In this document: positions 30,790-41,777 of the stretch, piece by piece | Layout: the number at the start of each line of letters is the position of its first letter | Numbering within the stretch: position 1 is the first letter of the stretch | Assembly: GCA_949358305.1 (NCBI GenBank) | Contig: OX442315.1 | Location: 16,518,427 to 16,582,426 of the forward strand | Origin: Strigamia acuminata | Taxonomy: Eukaryota > Arthropoda > Chilopoda > Geophilomorpha > Linotaeniidae | DNA length: 64,000 nt | Direction of reading: 5' to 3' | The notes under the pieces: generated by a model | Database searches by the model: none | Told to the model about the DNA's origin: nothing | Seen by the model: the letters and a program-made list of their open reading frames with translations, nothing else | Made by a program: the position numbers and the translations under genes

Positions 30790-33157
30790 CTAGATAAAAT
30801 AAATAAAAAATTAATAAACTATATCAAGGAGTGAAAGGGGAAGGGGGGAAAAAGTTGGGCTGAGAGTATGACGTGAGGGCTATGAATGAGGATTCCGGCA
30901 CGAGGGGGCGACAAAATCAACCTCCCACGCGAGCACATGACGTCAGTGGATGTTACACAATCGTCGAAGACACCGAGCTGGCGCAAGCCATTTTCGGTGC
31001 TCCGGCGATGCAAGCCGAAATAATTTCCTGAATTCGTTAAACCGAATCAGGATGATATAAAATCCTGACCAAAGCGTGGTGCCTGGTCTAAGAAATGATG
31101 GTTGTAAGAATTTCACACACGACACGGCAAGGGATGGTGACGGCAACGCAAACCGCAACCAAGATGGCGGACCGTTCTGCACAACGGCCCGGCATGTCGG
31201 TGAAGTCTGGCGCCTGAATCAGAACCCAGTCCAGTCGCAGAAAACACGAACAAACCATTGATTGTGACAAAAAGGATGTCTCGAAAAGAAATACGCGAAC
31301 GAGCGAAAAAGTGGTACACCTTTTCAGCCTGAAAGCGTGCGAAAAGAGAAAAGAAATAAAGCAATTTTTAATCTAACTGAATCAAAAAAAAATTTTGTCG
31401 CGCCGGTCGAGAAACCAAAACTCGAGTTCGGGGCAAAATAAACAAAGGAGGGGTTAAAGACTAAAGAAGAGAAAAAAAAAGAACGAAAAACTCCAAATGG
31501 AAGTGGACTTTGATTTCTTCGAGTCGCGTCGCGGCGGCGAGTGATTCGGGAAGCGAACTTCCCGGCTCCTCTTACCGCGGCGACAACCCCTCACCGCCCG
31601 CTATTGTTCTCCCAGATTGGCGGTCTCAGATCGTGCCGCTGGCCACTCAAGTGACCAGTGCACAGGTCATTGACCTCAATTAGGGACAATAGGAACGAGG
31701 GATGCACGAATTCCGAGGGGTTAGGCGCGGGTCACGATGTAACCTTTGCCAGCTGACTCGCGAATTCGACGCCGATACCCACCTATTTCAGAAAGAAAAA
31801 CCGGGGACACGGCGAATGGAGGCAAAAACAAAAAAAAAGATACGCAATCAAAAAAAAAAATGAAAAATAAAACAAAAAAAAATTAAAACTGAATTGAAGA
31901 AGGAAAACTAATCGAGAGAACCTTTCACAGAAACATCGGGAAAAAGAAAAAAGAGAAGCGAAAAGAAGTAATAGAAAATTCGAGATGGAAGACGGATGGC
32001 AAACCGAAACCAATCGCATCAGGTATCACGAAGCGCTTCGTGAGAGAAAACGCCGAAATTTCAGGTTTTCTTCACACAAAATACTTCTTAAAATGTTTTC
32101 TGAACACTAAATGGTCGAAACCACAAGTGTTTCAGTGAATCGACTCGATCGCGGCGGTCAAAATGACTTTGATCCGCCTGCGTTCCTAGCGAGGAGCGGC
32201 GGCCGAAACTGCCTGCTCGAGCGCTAAGTTGCACGTAATAACGGGGTCGGGGCACGAAAGAAAGCAATCGGTCACGGGTTTAATCGAGGAAAAGGGGCCA
32301 CAGTAAATGATGCAAACAGAAAATAAATTTGTGTCTTACCCTCATATCGCAACTCAAAAACTTTTCCCGAACACGAACACAAGCAAAAGTCAGCTGATGC
32401 TGAATGGTCGCTCTCTGGAAAACAAGTGACACACGGGGACTATGTCCAGAAACAAGAAACCTGGAGTCTAAACAGAGAACAATCCTCGACCCGTGACCTG
32501 TGATTGGGTCCCACGACACCCTCACCCCTCTAATTGGTGCAATAACTAATTCCCAATCTAAAGAGACAATCTTTCTCAGAAAGCGCAGGAAAAACACCAC
32601 GAAACAATATTATTTTATTGCCACGACAATTTTCCAAATTTTTTAGCGAAAAACTCCCACGATCCCCGGGCAGAGAAATAAAACCTGCTTAAAAATCGCG
32701 GCTGCGGTGCTGAGACCGTCGCCATGGTTACGCTCCTCCGCGAGAATTCGTGACGTCACATGAACGCCACGATTCTCATCGGTTGAGACCGCAACATGAC
32801 CGCTGAAACTGGCCACGGAAAGCAGGTAATTAAACAAACTTCTCCGACCAACTTCAGTGACTTAATCAATCAATTCAACAGTGCCATCGGTCTAGTGACC
32901 AACACTGATCGATCGGCGACCATCGAGACGAATCACGGGCCTGCTAATCGATTTTCCCAACTTTACCGAGCAACAAGTGACTGCTACAAAACGGGTGAGT
33001 TCGATAAAAAATAAAAAACATCCGTTTCAATAAGTCATCGTTGCAGGGAAACTTACGGCTTCAATTCTGTGTTTGTCGGTGTGACAATGACGAGGATTCG
33101 CCGTGTCTACGCCTGACGAACGTTCTTCACTTTAAATCCAGCCGAAACAAGGAATTT
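30790..33157. other. Gypsy-type element, non-coding stretch between pol and the downstream ORF
   Basis: On the minus strand this follows the pol stop and precedes the acceptor at 30787. Frames are broken on both strands, with A-rich blocks (31780-31990) and mixed GC-rich blocks. No integrase core (DDE) is visible, although pol breaks off at the integrase zinc region. It may act as an intron or leader for the downstream ORF. Confidence 0.6.
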
Positions 33158-36064
33158 CTAAGTTCCTGGCCAGAAAAAAATGCGTCGTAGCCTTTTCACC
33201 ATGTCGGCTGCGTTATCCTGCGTGTAGCGAGGATGCAATCGAATGACGTCGAGGCAACGGTCAGCTAGCGGTGCAGGCATCAGGATTTTTACGTCCAAGC
33301 CTTGCTCCGTCCTGGTCAGTGACGATTCGGGTGAGAACGGGGTATTGATACACAATTCTCCGCATTCGCCGAACGTATAATCGGACATGTACTGTGCCAT
33401 GGATGGTGGGAGTTGGGCCAGAAGACTGTCGTCGTCTCGGTCCTCGTCTAACCATCTCATGATCGCGCTACAGTCGGCGTCTGCCCGCTGGTTCTGCCTA
33501 ATCTCATCGTAAGACATGATCGCACCAGCGAGGCTTTCTGAGACAAGAGTGTGGGCAAGCATGGAAGCAGCTTTTTCTTCGCGTGAGGCCGCCAATGTCG
33601 TTTCATCGTCATCTAGGCCCACACGAGAAAGAGCGACTGCGATCCGGTCGTCCACATCTCTCCTGAATTTAAAAGAGAATCTCACCTGTTGGAGCTGCAT
33701 TGCCCACCGCACCAGGCGACCAGACGTGTTGATTGAGTGTAATAACCAAAACAACGCCACGCAACCTGTTTCGATTTCGAATTTTGAATACGCGATGAAA
33801 GATCGAAAGGAAGCGACTGCCTGCAGAACTGCCAGACAATCGAGTTCCGGCGGGCTTAACACTGTCTCGGCGCCTTGCAGCGCACGACTCGCGTAAGCAA
33901 CGGGTCTTTTGACCCCCAGATGATCGATCTGCGTGAGGACTGCACCGAGCCAGGTCAAACTTGCGGCAGCCTGGATGACAAAGGTCTTGCCGAAATCAGG
34001 CATCGGCTGCACGATCCCACGCGAAAGATGATCCTTGAAAAATTCGAATACTCCCTGACACTCGTCGGACCAATTCCATTCCGCACCCACTGTGAGTAGG
34101 TCATCCAGCGGGTTCGACAGATGTTCCAGTCCCTCGATCGGCGGTGTGTCTCCTCCAAACATGCCGAGGAAACGTCGCAGCTGGGCGACATTCGCTGGTC
34201 GCGGGTAGTCCACGATCGCCTGAACACGGCGTTCGTTCGGTCGAAAACCTGCGGGAGTCATAGAATAGCCAAGAAAGTCCCAAGAAGTAGATATCACACA
34301 AGATCCAGACGGGCTAGCGGTCAAGCAAAATTTGCTCAGCCTGCTCAGCACGTCGGACAGGTGTGTCAGGTGTTCCTCAAAAGTTTTGCTGAACACCACA
34401 ATCGAGTCCAGGTAGGGCAACGCCCACTTAAACTTCGATTTGCCGAGCACCTTCCCCATCAGCCGTTGAAATGCCACAGGGGCATTCAACAATCCGTAGG
34501 GCAATTTCACGAACTGAAAGGTACCTTGAGGTGTGTAAAACGCCGTCTTAGGTCTGTCCTTGGGCGCAATCCTTACCTGAAAGCAGCCCATAGCCAGATC
34601 CAAAGTAGAGAAGAACACACTCCCTTCCAAACAGGCCAAAATCATGGGAATAGACGGGACCGGGTACGTGTCTCTCTCCGTGACTGAATTCAGCTGTCTA
34701 AAATCGATGCAAGCGTCAAAGGTTCCGTCAGGTAATATACTTATCACCGGCTGGTTCCTATAAGCACTGGCACTCTTTTCTATTTCACCCTTTTTCAGCG
34801 CGCATCTCACCAACCGGCGCAGAGCTTTCGCTTGAGCAGGGGATGTTGGTTTGATATCGCACGAGAAGGATGGCTCATTAAACGTGGGGATCCGAAGTTC
34901 CACCGTCGGATGACAGCCTCCCATCTCGCTGAAGGTGTGGCTGAACTCGTCGAGCACACGAGCCAATCTCATCTTCCGCATATCTTCTATTTTGCAGTCT
35001 TCCAACAAATCTAATTGTTTGGATGATAGTGACAGTGCGGCCGTGTCGACGCCGTATTCCAGCGTGACCCTTGCCCACTTGCCAACATCTGCACCACTGT
35101 CGTCTAGCTGTCTAGGTCGAGGAGCGAAAGGAAACGTCATCCCTGGATTATCGGCTTTAAACCAATCGTTCCGGGAAATGCGAATTACAATGCCATATTC
35201 CCTCAACCAACTACACCCCAAAAGGATGAAGTTAGAAGAAGAAGGTAACACCGCAAACCGTAACCAATCTTCCCCCGTCTGCCAGCTGACGTACAATCTC
35301 ACCGTCCCCAAGGGACTGGTTACTCTATCGCCCGTCATAACCCTAACGAAATCATCACAGGGTTCAATCGAGGCTGTTAGTCCGTATTTCTCGGCCGCGG
35401 CACTACTCATATACTGCCCTGAAGCAGCGGTATCCATAAGTGCCACCGCTTCGCGGTCGGAAAAACGAATGTCGACGAACGGGAGAGGGAAATCTCTGCC
35501 CAGTCCGGCGACACTCACTGTATCCCAGACCGCTCCGACGGCTAAGCCTACGAAACAGACTTGGTCGGACGGTGAACCGTCTGCTACGACGCCTTCATCC
35601 GCCTCAACCATTTCCAGCGGCTGGGGTGGTGACCTCTGGTTGTAGAGTTCGGCGGGACAAACCACACCGTTCCCCGCGACCAGGTCTACCTCCTCCGGCT
35701 CGCTTTCAACGTCCGAATCGTCCGATGCAGCGGCTCGAGTTATCGTCGACCTGCTGGACAATTCCATGATACGTTTACTGAAATCCAATTGCTGCGACAC
35801 TGCGGATCTTGCCCAAGCCTCCGCCATGTCGCTGGCCTCATTCCGCGCACGAACAGCTGCTTTACGCGCCTGTTCTGCGGCAAAATTTGACCAAATTGCC
35901 TCGCCATGTGCAGCGGCGGCATCAAGTGCTGCCATCTGCTTTTCGCGTTGAAATAACCGAATGAGTTCCATGACATCGTCCTGCGTCTTAATGTCGCATG
36001 GATCGACGTCGCAAAGAACAGCCAGTTCTCTGGCCCAAGCTGAATCGAGATCCTTGCTTGCCAT
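33158..36064 (-). CDS. Gypsy-type pol-like ORF with altered catalytic sites and no integrase core
   Basis: 968 aa, uninterrupted. About residues 1-110 are Ala-rich helical, followed by an acidic linker. The protease-like domain is near 205-300, but the D-T-G site reads LMDTAAS (about 210). The gypsy-type RT is well conserved overall (FRQLNSV, FSTLDLAMGCFQV, LPYGLLNAPVAFQRLM), yet the active-site box is YLDS instead of YxDD (about 551-554). In RNase H the first Asp is Ala (QAAASLTWLGAVL, about 700), the TDH box is TGC (about 768) and the ADxLSR Asp is Val (AVALSR, about 813); the Glu is kept. The C-terminus reaches the integrase N-terminal region (FFWPGT) with part of the HHCC ligands absent, then stops. 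RT fold and family are clear; activity is not expected. Start chosen at the ATG at 36064, the longest frame. Confidence 0.88.
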   Translation of the reverse strand: MASKDLDSAWARELAVLCDVDPCDIKTQDDVMELIRLFQREKQMAALDAAAAHGEAIWSNFAAEQARKAAVRARNEASDMAEAWARSAVSQQLDFSKRIMELSSRSTITRAAASDDSDVESEPEEVDLVAGNGVVCPAELYNQRSPPQPLEMVEADEGVVADGSPSDQVCFVGLAVGAVWDTVSVAGLGRDFPLPFVDIRFSDREAVALMDTAASGQYMSSAAAEKYGLTASIEPCDDFVRVMTGDRVTSPLGTVRLYVSWQTGEDWLRFAVLPSSSNFILLGCSWLREYGIVIRISRNDWFKADNPGMTFPFAPRPRQLDDSGADVGKWARVTLEYGVDTAALSLSSKQLDLLEDCKIEDMRKMRLARVLDEFSHTFSEMGGCHPTVELRIPTFNEPSFSCDIKPTSPAQAKALRRLVRCALKKGEIEKSASAYRNQPVISILPDGTFDACIDFRQLNSVTERDTYPVPSIPMILACLEGSVFFSTLDLAMGCFQVRIAPKDRPKTAFYTPQGTFQFVKLPYGLLNAPVAFQRLMGKVLGKSKFKWALPYLDSIVVFSKTFEEHLTHLSDVLSRLSKFCLTASPSGSCVISTSWDFLGYSMTPAGFRPNERRVQAIVDYPRPANVAQLRRFLGMFGGDTPPIEGLEHLSNPLDDLLTVGAEWNWSDECQGVFEFFKDHLSRGIVQPMPDFGKTFVIQAAASLTWLGAVLTQIDHLGVKRPVAYASRALQGAETVLSPPELDCLAVLQAVASFRSFIAYSKFEIETGCVALFWLLHSINTSGRLVRWAMQLQQVRFSFKFRRDVDDRIAVALSRVGLDDDETTLAASREEKAASMLAHTLVSESLAGAIMSYDEIRQNQRADADCSAIMRWLDEDRDDDSLLAQLPPSMAQYMSDYTFGECGELCINTPFSPESSLTRTEQGLDVKILMPAPLADRCLDVIRLHPRYTQDNAADMVKRLRRIFFWPGT

Positions 36065-39029
36065 AAGATGCTATTTCTTTGCAATCAGTGGTAACCAAGT
36101 GTGTGTAGTCAAGACCACGCACAGGCAAGGAGTGAGAAGGAATCCAAGGACACTTTCACTTCCTACAGCCAAACCAAAGTCAGGGGTACCCTGACCAATT
36201 ACAGCCGCCTACAACTAGGTCGACCATAATTATTTTACAAAAGATCTCAGCATCCCTCTCAAAGGAATGTCTGACCACTGGCCATGTGTTGGACCTTCGA
36301 GCGCTTTTCAGTGCTTCAAGGGCCCTTGATTCTATTTTTAGCTAATTAGCAATCGAACATCTGGTGAAGACCAAAGTCGCGCACCGGGGTGCCGTCCTGT
36401 TCTTTCAACAGAGTCCATGCCTTTTATGCTAAAACCGATTAAACAGAGGAGTGGCGGGTCAATGGTCGAACCCTGACCTCGTCATCAACCCGTTACTGCA
36501 TTCCGTGTACCTTCAAAAATAAAATATGATAAATTACAATGAAAGTCTTTTTATTGAAAAACAATAAAACATTAAGTTTTGGTTCATCTCTGCGCCCCAA
36601 AAAATCAAATTAGCGGTTATATTTTGGTTCTTAATCCACGCCCCAAAATAAAAAATTAGCGAACACCTTTCCGGCATTTATCCACGCCCCAGAAGATAGA
36701 AATGGGCGACTGGAAGTTCTCTGACACTCCCAAACTAACAAAACAATGCATGCTTCGTCTTTCCCTTCGTGTTCTAAATTATTCGCGCCAGAACCAAGTA
36801 GAAAAAACTGCGTATATCGATTTTTCGTGGCATTTTCTCATTGCGCCCCACAGCTTCGATGCTAAGGTCGTACGTTTTCCTTTGCACTGATGTACACGTC
36901 TACCACCAGTTTTAACCTCTGCTGAAAACGCTAAAATCGCGTGTTTTAGGATTCCTCCGATATTGCCTGCTCCTGCACCGAAATCACACCCAAAACACCA
37001 TCAAGATCGCGATAATCCTGATGAGGCAAAAAAAAATGTGACTCAGTCGCCTCAGACTAAGAATGAAGGGAAATTGGCGAACTGAGCCTGAGTCGGATTG
37101 GAGAATATTGCAACTGAACACGGTCCAGCGCCAGGGAAAGTTAGGTCCAATCCCCGGGAGCCTCACTCCTTTCCAACCCGGATATGAAATTAGAGTAGAA
37201 ATAGGATAAAAGAAGGGAACAAGAAAAATGTGGTGTGTTTCACAAAATTGGGAAAAGGGATCCACACACAGCACATTGAAAAAATAAAAGGGTTTAAAAG
37301 ATGTTGGGCTGGATTCACAGTCTTCATTTGAAGCTGTTAGCCACCCAATTCGTATTTGCAAGCATTCCACGCGCGGTTTGAAAGCAAACACCGTTAGGCT
37401 CGACACTCCAGCAGTCCCCTGCAAGAGCTGCCCTCCCTGCTGTCCGAGACCCAATTTCGACAGTAAGGCAGTGAAATTGACAAGAATGTGCCATAAGTGG
37501 CCACAAAAACACAAAAAGCCAAAACCACGTCAAACTGCTTCCACCAGTGCCCGGGACAGGGTTGGAAACCCAGTCTCCGTGTGCTCTCCTTAAGTACGTG
37601 TGCCTGTAGTTCAAAAGATTAATCAAACCGCTGAAACCAGGAATGTACCTCTGGCCAGTAATGAACAGCGCTTCCCTAAATATACCGCATTAGTTTATTG
37701 CTGTCCGGGCGAAGCACAGGGCTGAACTGGGATATACTGCACCCAGCAGCATGCCTGCCCACCACAACAACACCACAAACACATTTCCCGCCAAAAAACA
37801 CACTCGGAAAAAGCACCAAATCGCCCGACCCAGAGAGAGAAATAAAAGAACTTAATCTACCAAATGTCCAGTGTGGTGTCGACCCTCTAAGACCCTCATT
37901 ACGTCAGCGTAACCTCAGGAATGTCATGAGTAACACATTGTTGACTCGTGAAAACCAACCTCTACACACCCCACTTTCAAATTGTGTCTGAAATGATGAA
38001 CCAGATCTAATTCAACACTCCAAACCACAACATCTGAGCACCTACAAATGGTTTCTCACCTCTATAGGTTGCACACCAAGAAAAGAAAAATCATAAAATT
38101 AAAAATAAGGGGGTGTCCAACTTGTGTGCTGGTTGACCCTTGTCCCCCCAAGCTAATTATAGGAACAAACGAGGTCACACTCAAGCCAAGCCAAGCACAC
38201 AAAGAAAAACACCAAACAAAACAAAATAAAATTGGAAATTAAACTAATGTGCTGACTGGACATTACCTTTATGAGATGAATAAAAAAAACAACTCAATCC
38301 AGCACTAACCAGACCAAGCACAAAAGAAAAATAAACCAAAAAAAAAATAATATAAAATTGCACAAATTAACCCAAGACTTGAGCATTACCCAGCCCAAAC
38401 AAGAGAAAAAGTGTGGCAGAAGAAAAACAAATGTTTCCCAACCCGGCACAAAAATTAAACAACAGCAAAAATGAAAATTCAAACAAGGTCACTGCAGTTC
38501 AATTAAGTACAAGGGGTGGAGAACACAAAAGAAGATACACAATGGTGTCTATTCCTGTAGCCGCCTAAGGGAAAGAGCAAGACTCCCCAAGCTAATTAGA
38601 GGAACAAAACATCAAAGTGCTTTGGTCAGTTGCAGCGCGTCTGAAAATAAATTTCAGAGCCCCAACCACAACAGCACAGAGAAAAACATAATTCCAAGAC
38701 CTTCAAATGAAAAAGTGCCCAGCCCTCACAACTAAGCCTCTCACGCGACTCAAAGTGACAAACAAAAACACCCTTCAAATTCCTCAGTCTCAAAGAAAAA
38801 TATTTAACCCAAAATCCAAAAAATAAGAAAATGAAAAACAATACAATTGTCCCCCGCCAAAAAATAAAGCAAAAATGTACCAACACTCTGAACAATGAAT
38901 AAAACAATCTGCAACAAAAAATTGAAGCAAACGGCAACCACAATGAAACAAAGGGTTTGCACACAAAGCAAAACAAAATGGCGGGCAAAAAAAAATTTAC
39001 AAGTTCAAATCCAGGACAGGGCCCTCAAT
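36065..39029. other. Gypsy-type element 5' leader, no gene recognised
   Basis: About 3 kb between the 5' LTR and pol. It is A-rich on the plus strand (38080-38990). Open frames are at most about 175 codons and show no recognisable domain, zinc knuckle or codon pattern. The position where Gag would be expected holds no supported Gag. Confidence 0.6.
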
Positions 39030-39622
39030 TGTGACTGCTATGGTCTCTTCCAGTGTAGTCAGGGGACTGAGAACACTTGGTAGGGACGCATACTTCACGT
39101 AAATGACGGAGACTTCCCACAATATTGGTTGGTTGGCCTTTATTGCGTTGTCTAGGGGTATGGGGAAACCCGTCACCCGCTGCAGAGGTGCCACGAAGGC
39201 ACACCGCACCGGCAACCGACCCGCCACACACTGGGTGGGAACCCAATGCGTGGCGTGGTCGGTTCGACTTAACATTCGTGTCGTACTTACCTACGACCCA
39301 CGCGTCCACTCATGGAGGCTGTATAACGGTGGGAGCCGTCATACTGAGTATCATCGTGGTGAATGGTGAGGAGTACAGAGTCAAACCGGGACACTGCTTG
39401 TCCCTCCCAGATGAACACCTTCTCCTCTCGGGGAGCTGCTGCAGGCACGTCCTTCTCAGGCCATGTCCAACACTCCACTCTCTCACAACACTCCCTCCTC
39501 ACCACACCACTCCACTCCCTCCTCCCCGGGCTAGGTCAACTACCCACGTAGGGGTTGACCTTTGGGGTCGCACGGTGGTGTGTGGCAGTGCCGCAGGTCA
39601 CCTAGGTGGCCTGGCGGTCACA
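39030..39622 (-). repeat. Gypsy-type element 5' LTR
   Basis: 593 bp copy of 20330-20922. The host exon 11 resumes at 39623 after the ACTT duplication. Confidence 0.95.
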
Positions 39623-40229
39623 ACTTTGCCGGCGTTCAGTTGCTCTTTGAACATGCCGATAGCTTTGTCCGTTGATAATTCGTTGTCTGCAATGTTGCCA
39701 TTGCCTTCTACATTTTTCTTCTCAAGTAACGTAAACATAATCGCGGTATTGGATCCAACACTACTCATCTATAATTTAAATAAGTAAATATTTGTTTTAT
39801 TAATTTTTATTTTTTTGACAATTTACCTCAATGTGCGACACTCTAAAAGCTGTGACTAAAGAGTTCTGGATAATAGCCCATAGAACATAGTTCTCGAGAT
39901 CTTCATTGTTTGTGATACCGGTATTGATGAGAATGTCGAGAGTACCTATAAATTAAAATTTTTATCGTATATTTAATTTAAACCGAATAAAAAAAAATAA
40001 AAAAAATGAGACGGTTGTTTGTCGATACCTTTCATTTGAAATAAGAAGCGACGCTTTTCTTTTGCACTGAAGCAGACACTTATGTCGTAAAGACGAACAC
40101 TTGGACGGTCAATATCAAAATTGAAGAAATTAGTTACGGTTCTGTTCATCTCTGGATCCTGCGAAGAAAACAATAAAATTATGTTTAGAAGAATAAATAC
40201 CGTAATTTTCATTTTATGCAGCTATGTTA

Positions 40230-41777
40230 TCGAGTTAGCCAGTTTTAACTTATTTTTATTGATTTATGAAAAATGAAAGGATTTACATCTGACATGCTTT
40301 GTTGACGTGAGTACTCACCTGTGCAAAGAAGCAACAGGTGAAGGATTTTTACCTCTTGTCACTCAAGCACCATTCAGCTCAACAATTTATTCAAGATGGT
40401 TAAGTAAGAGTTGTAAATTTTTGTAATATGTTATTATAAGCAAACGATGTAACCAACCGAGATTAATAATTAAAGCCGGTGACAAATTTAATCTCCATGT
40501 ACGTAACTTACATCATCAGTGCAATGAAGTGGATGGCTGTTATTTTATTCCCACGTATTGGTTGGTAGTTTATTTGTTCCCTTTTTGGTAAAATGTTTCA
40601 TTATATGGTTCTTAATATTTTCGGAGTCCCATTCTGCTTACATAAACACGAAAACAACACAAACAGAAAGTTCTGAATGCACCTAAAGAAAATTGCCAAT
40701 TTGTCACTGTAAAAACACGAATTATAGATGTTGTTTAATATCTTGAAGGAAAAAAACCTGATGACATCAAATATACTCTAATGTAATCATAAAAATCTAC
40801 ACATTATATATTTTTAGCACAGCAGCTCGCACACCAACGGGTGTTTGCACCCCTGGTTAGGAACCATTGCTATAAGCTGACATCACGCTATTAGCATAGA
40901 CATGAAACGATGATTTACTTTCATCTTCTCTTATTTGTTTCGAGGGGATAAAGGCAACGGAAAGGACGAAGAAGATATGAGCAACGAGAAAGGAATTTAC
41001 CGTACAAATATGTGTGTATTTCAAATTTTTGTTTGGTGACATTTATAGCACGAGGGAGGGATTGAAATTACTGTGAAATTGGGAGTTATTTCACTTCTCC
41101 GCGCACAGACATTGTTATCAGCACGATTGAAACATTGCTGGTATCTGCATGTTCTGCTTGCGGTGCAATGCAGTGCAGCTAAAGTTAGTTCAGTTTACTG
41201 GGACGTCATCACACTTCTTTTTAAGACCTTTTATTCACATTAATGCCGACTCTATTTATTCCATGTATTCGCTCAATTTTACCCCACCTTTGTTACTCTC
41301 CCACCAGTCTTTTTACTCTTATGGTAATTTCCAGTCGCAGAGATGCCCAAGTCATCACCTCCCCGCTTGGTTTAGGTTAGGTTTACCCTTATTACTTATT
41401 GCATTTCTAAAGTCTTTACAACCTCGCAAAAGTGCTTGTGGTTCATCAACCTTTGAAACCAAACTTGTTTCAAATTGCTCACAATTTCACAATAAAATAC
41501 AATTTCAATCGTCAATACTCTTGCCAATATAAAATTCAAAATGTTAATAGAAATACGGTATTACAAAATCACCAACATAAACTTTTTTGTTAGATTTGTA
41601 ATGACAAGAAGTGAATGACAAGTATGAAATTAACAGCAATTTTTTATAACTTACAATATCTTGTGAGATGTAGAAACAGATTCTAATCTGACCTACAAAT
41701 ACTGTCATGTCTTCCCAACTCAATAAGATAAAACGACAAAACTACACTTAAAAAATCAATTAATTAATTGCACTTAC
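40230..41777. other. Intron 8 of membrane gene B
   Basis: Corresponds to intron 8 of copy A without the compound insertion. 40630-41220 recurs at 57010-57605. Near 40843-40870 lies a hAT-terminus-like piece (tgcacccctggttaggaacc). No gene is seen. Confidence 0.65.

Larger units (their letters stand above)
20330..39622 (-). mobile_element. Ty3/gypsy-type LTR retrotransposon (about 12.5 kb without the nested copia)
   Basis: Two 593-bp LTRs, TGTGAC...GTCACA, bound the element. The flanks share the 4-bp ACTT duplication (20326-20329 and 39623-39626). pol lies on the minus strand, so the 5' LTR is at 39030-39622 and the 3' LTR at 20330-20922. A purine tract (on the minus strand) abuts the 3' LTR. 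Internal order is: about 3 kb of leader without ORFs (36065-39029), pol (33158-36064), about 2.4 kb without coding signal, then a long downstream ORF (30786 to 21652) that carries the nested copia. No Gag with a CCHC knuckle was found upstream of pol. I see no convincing tRNA primer site next to the 5' LTR. The LTRs differ at only two positions, so insertion was recent. Confidence 0.9.

Noticed and set aside
39001-39029. Primer-binding site for the gypsy-type element
   Set aside because: A T-arm-like gttcaaatcc lies near the LTR, but it is not followed by an acceptor-stem match at the expected place, so I do not assign a primer tRNA.
20326-39627. 5-bp ACTTT target duplication for the gypsy-type element
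   Set aside because: Possible if the LTR starts at GTGAC, but the TG...CA rule gives a 4-bp ACTT duplication, which also fits gypsy elements.
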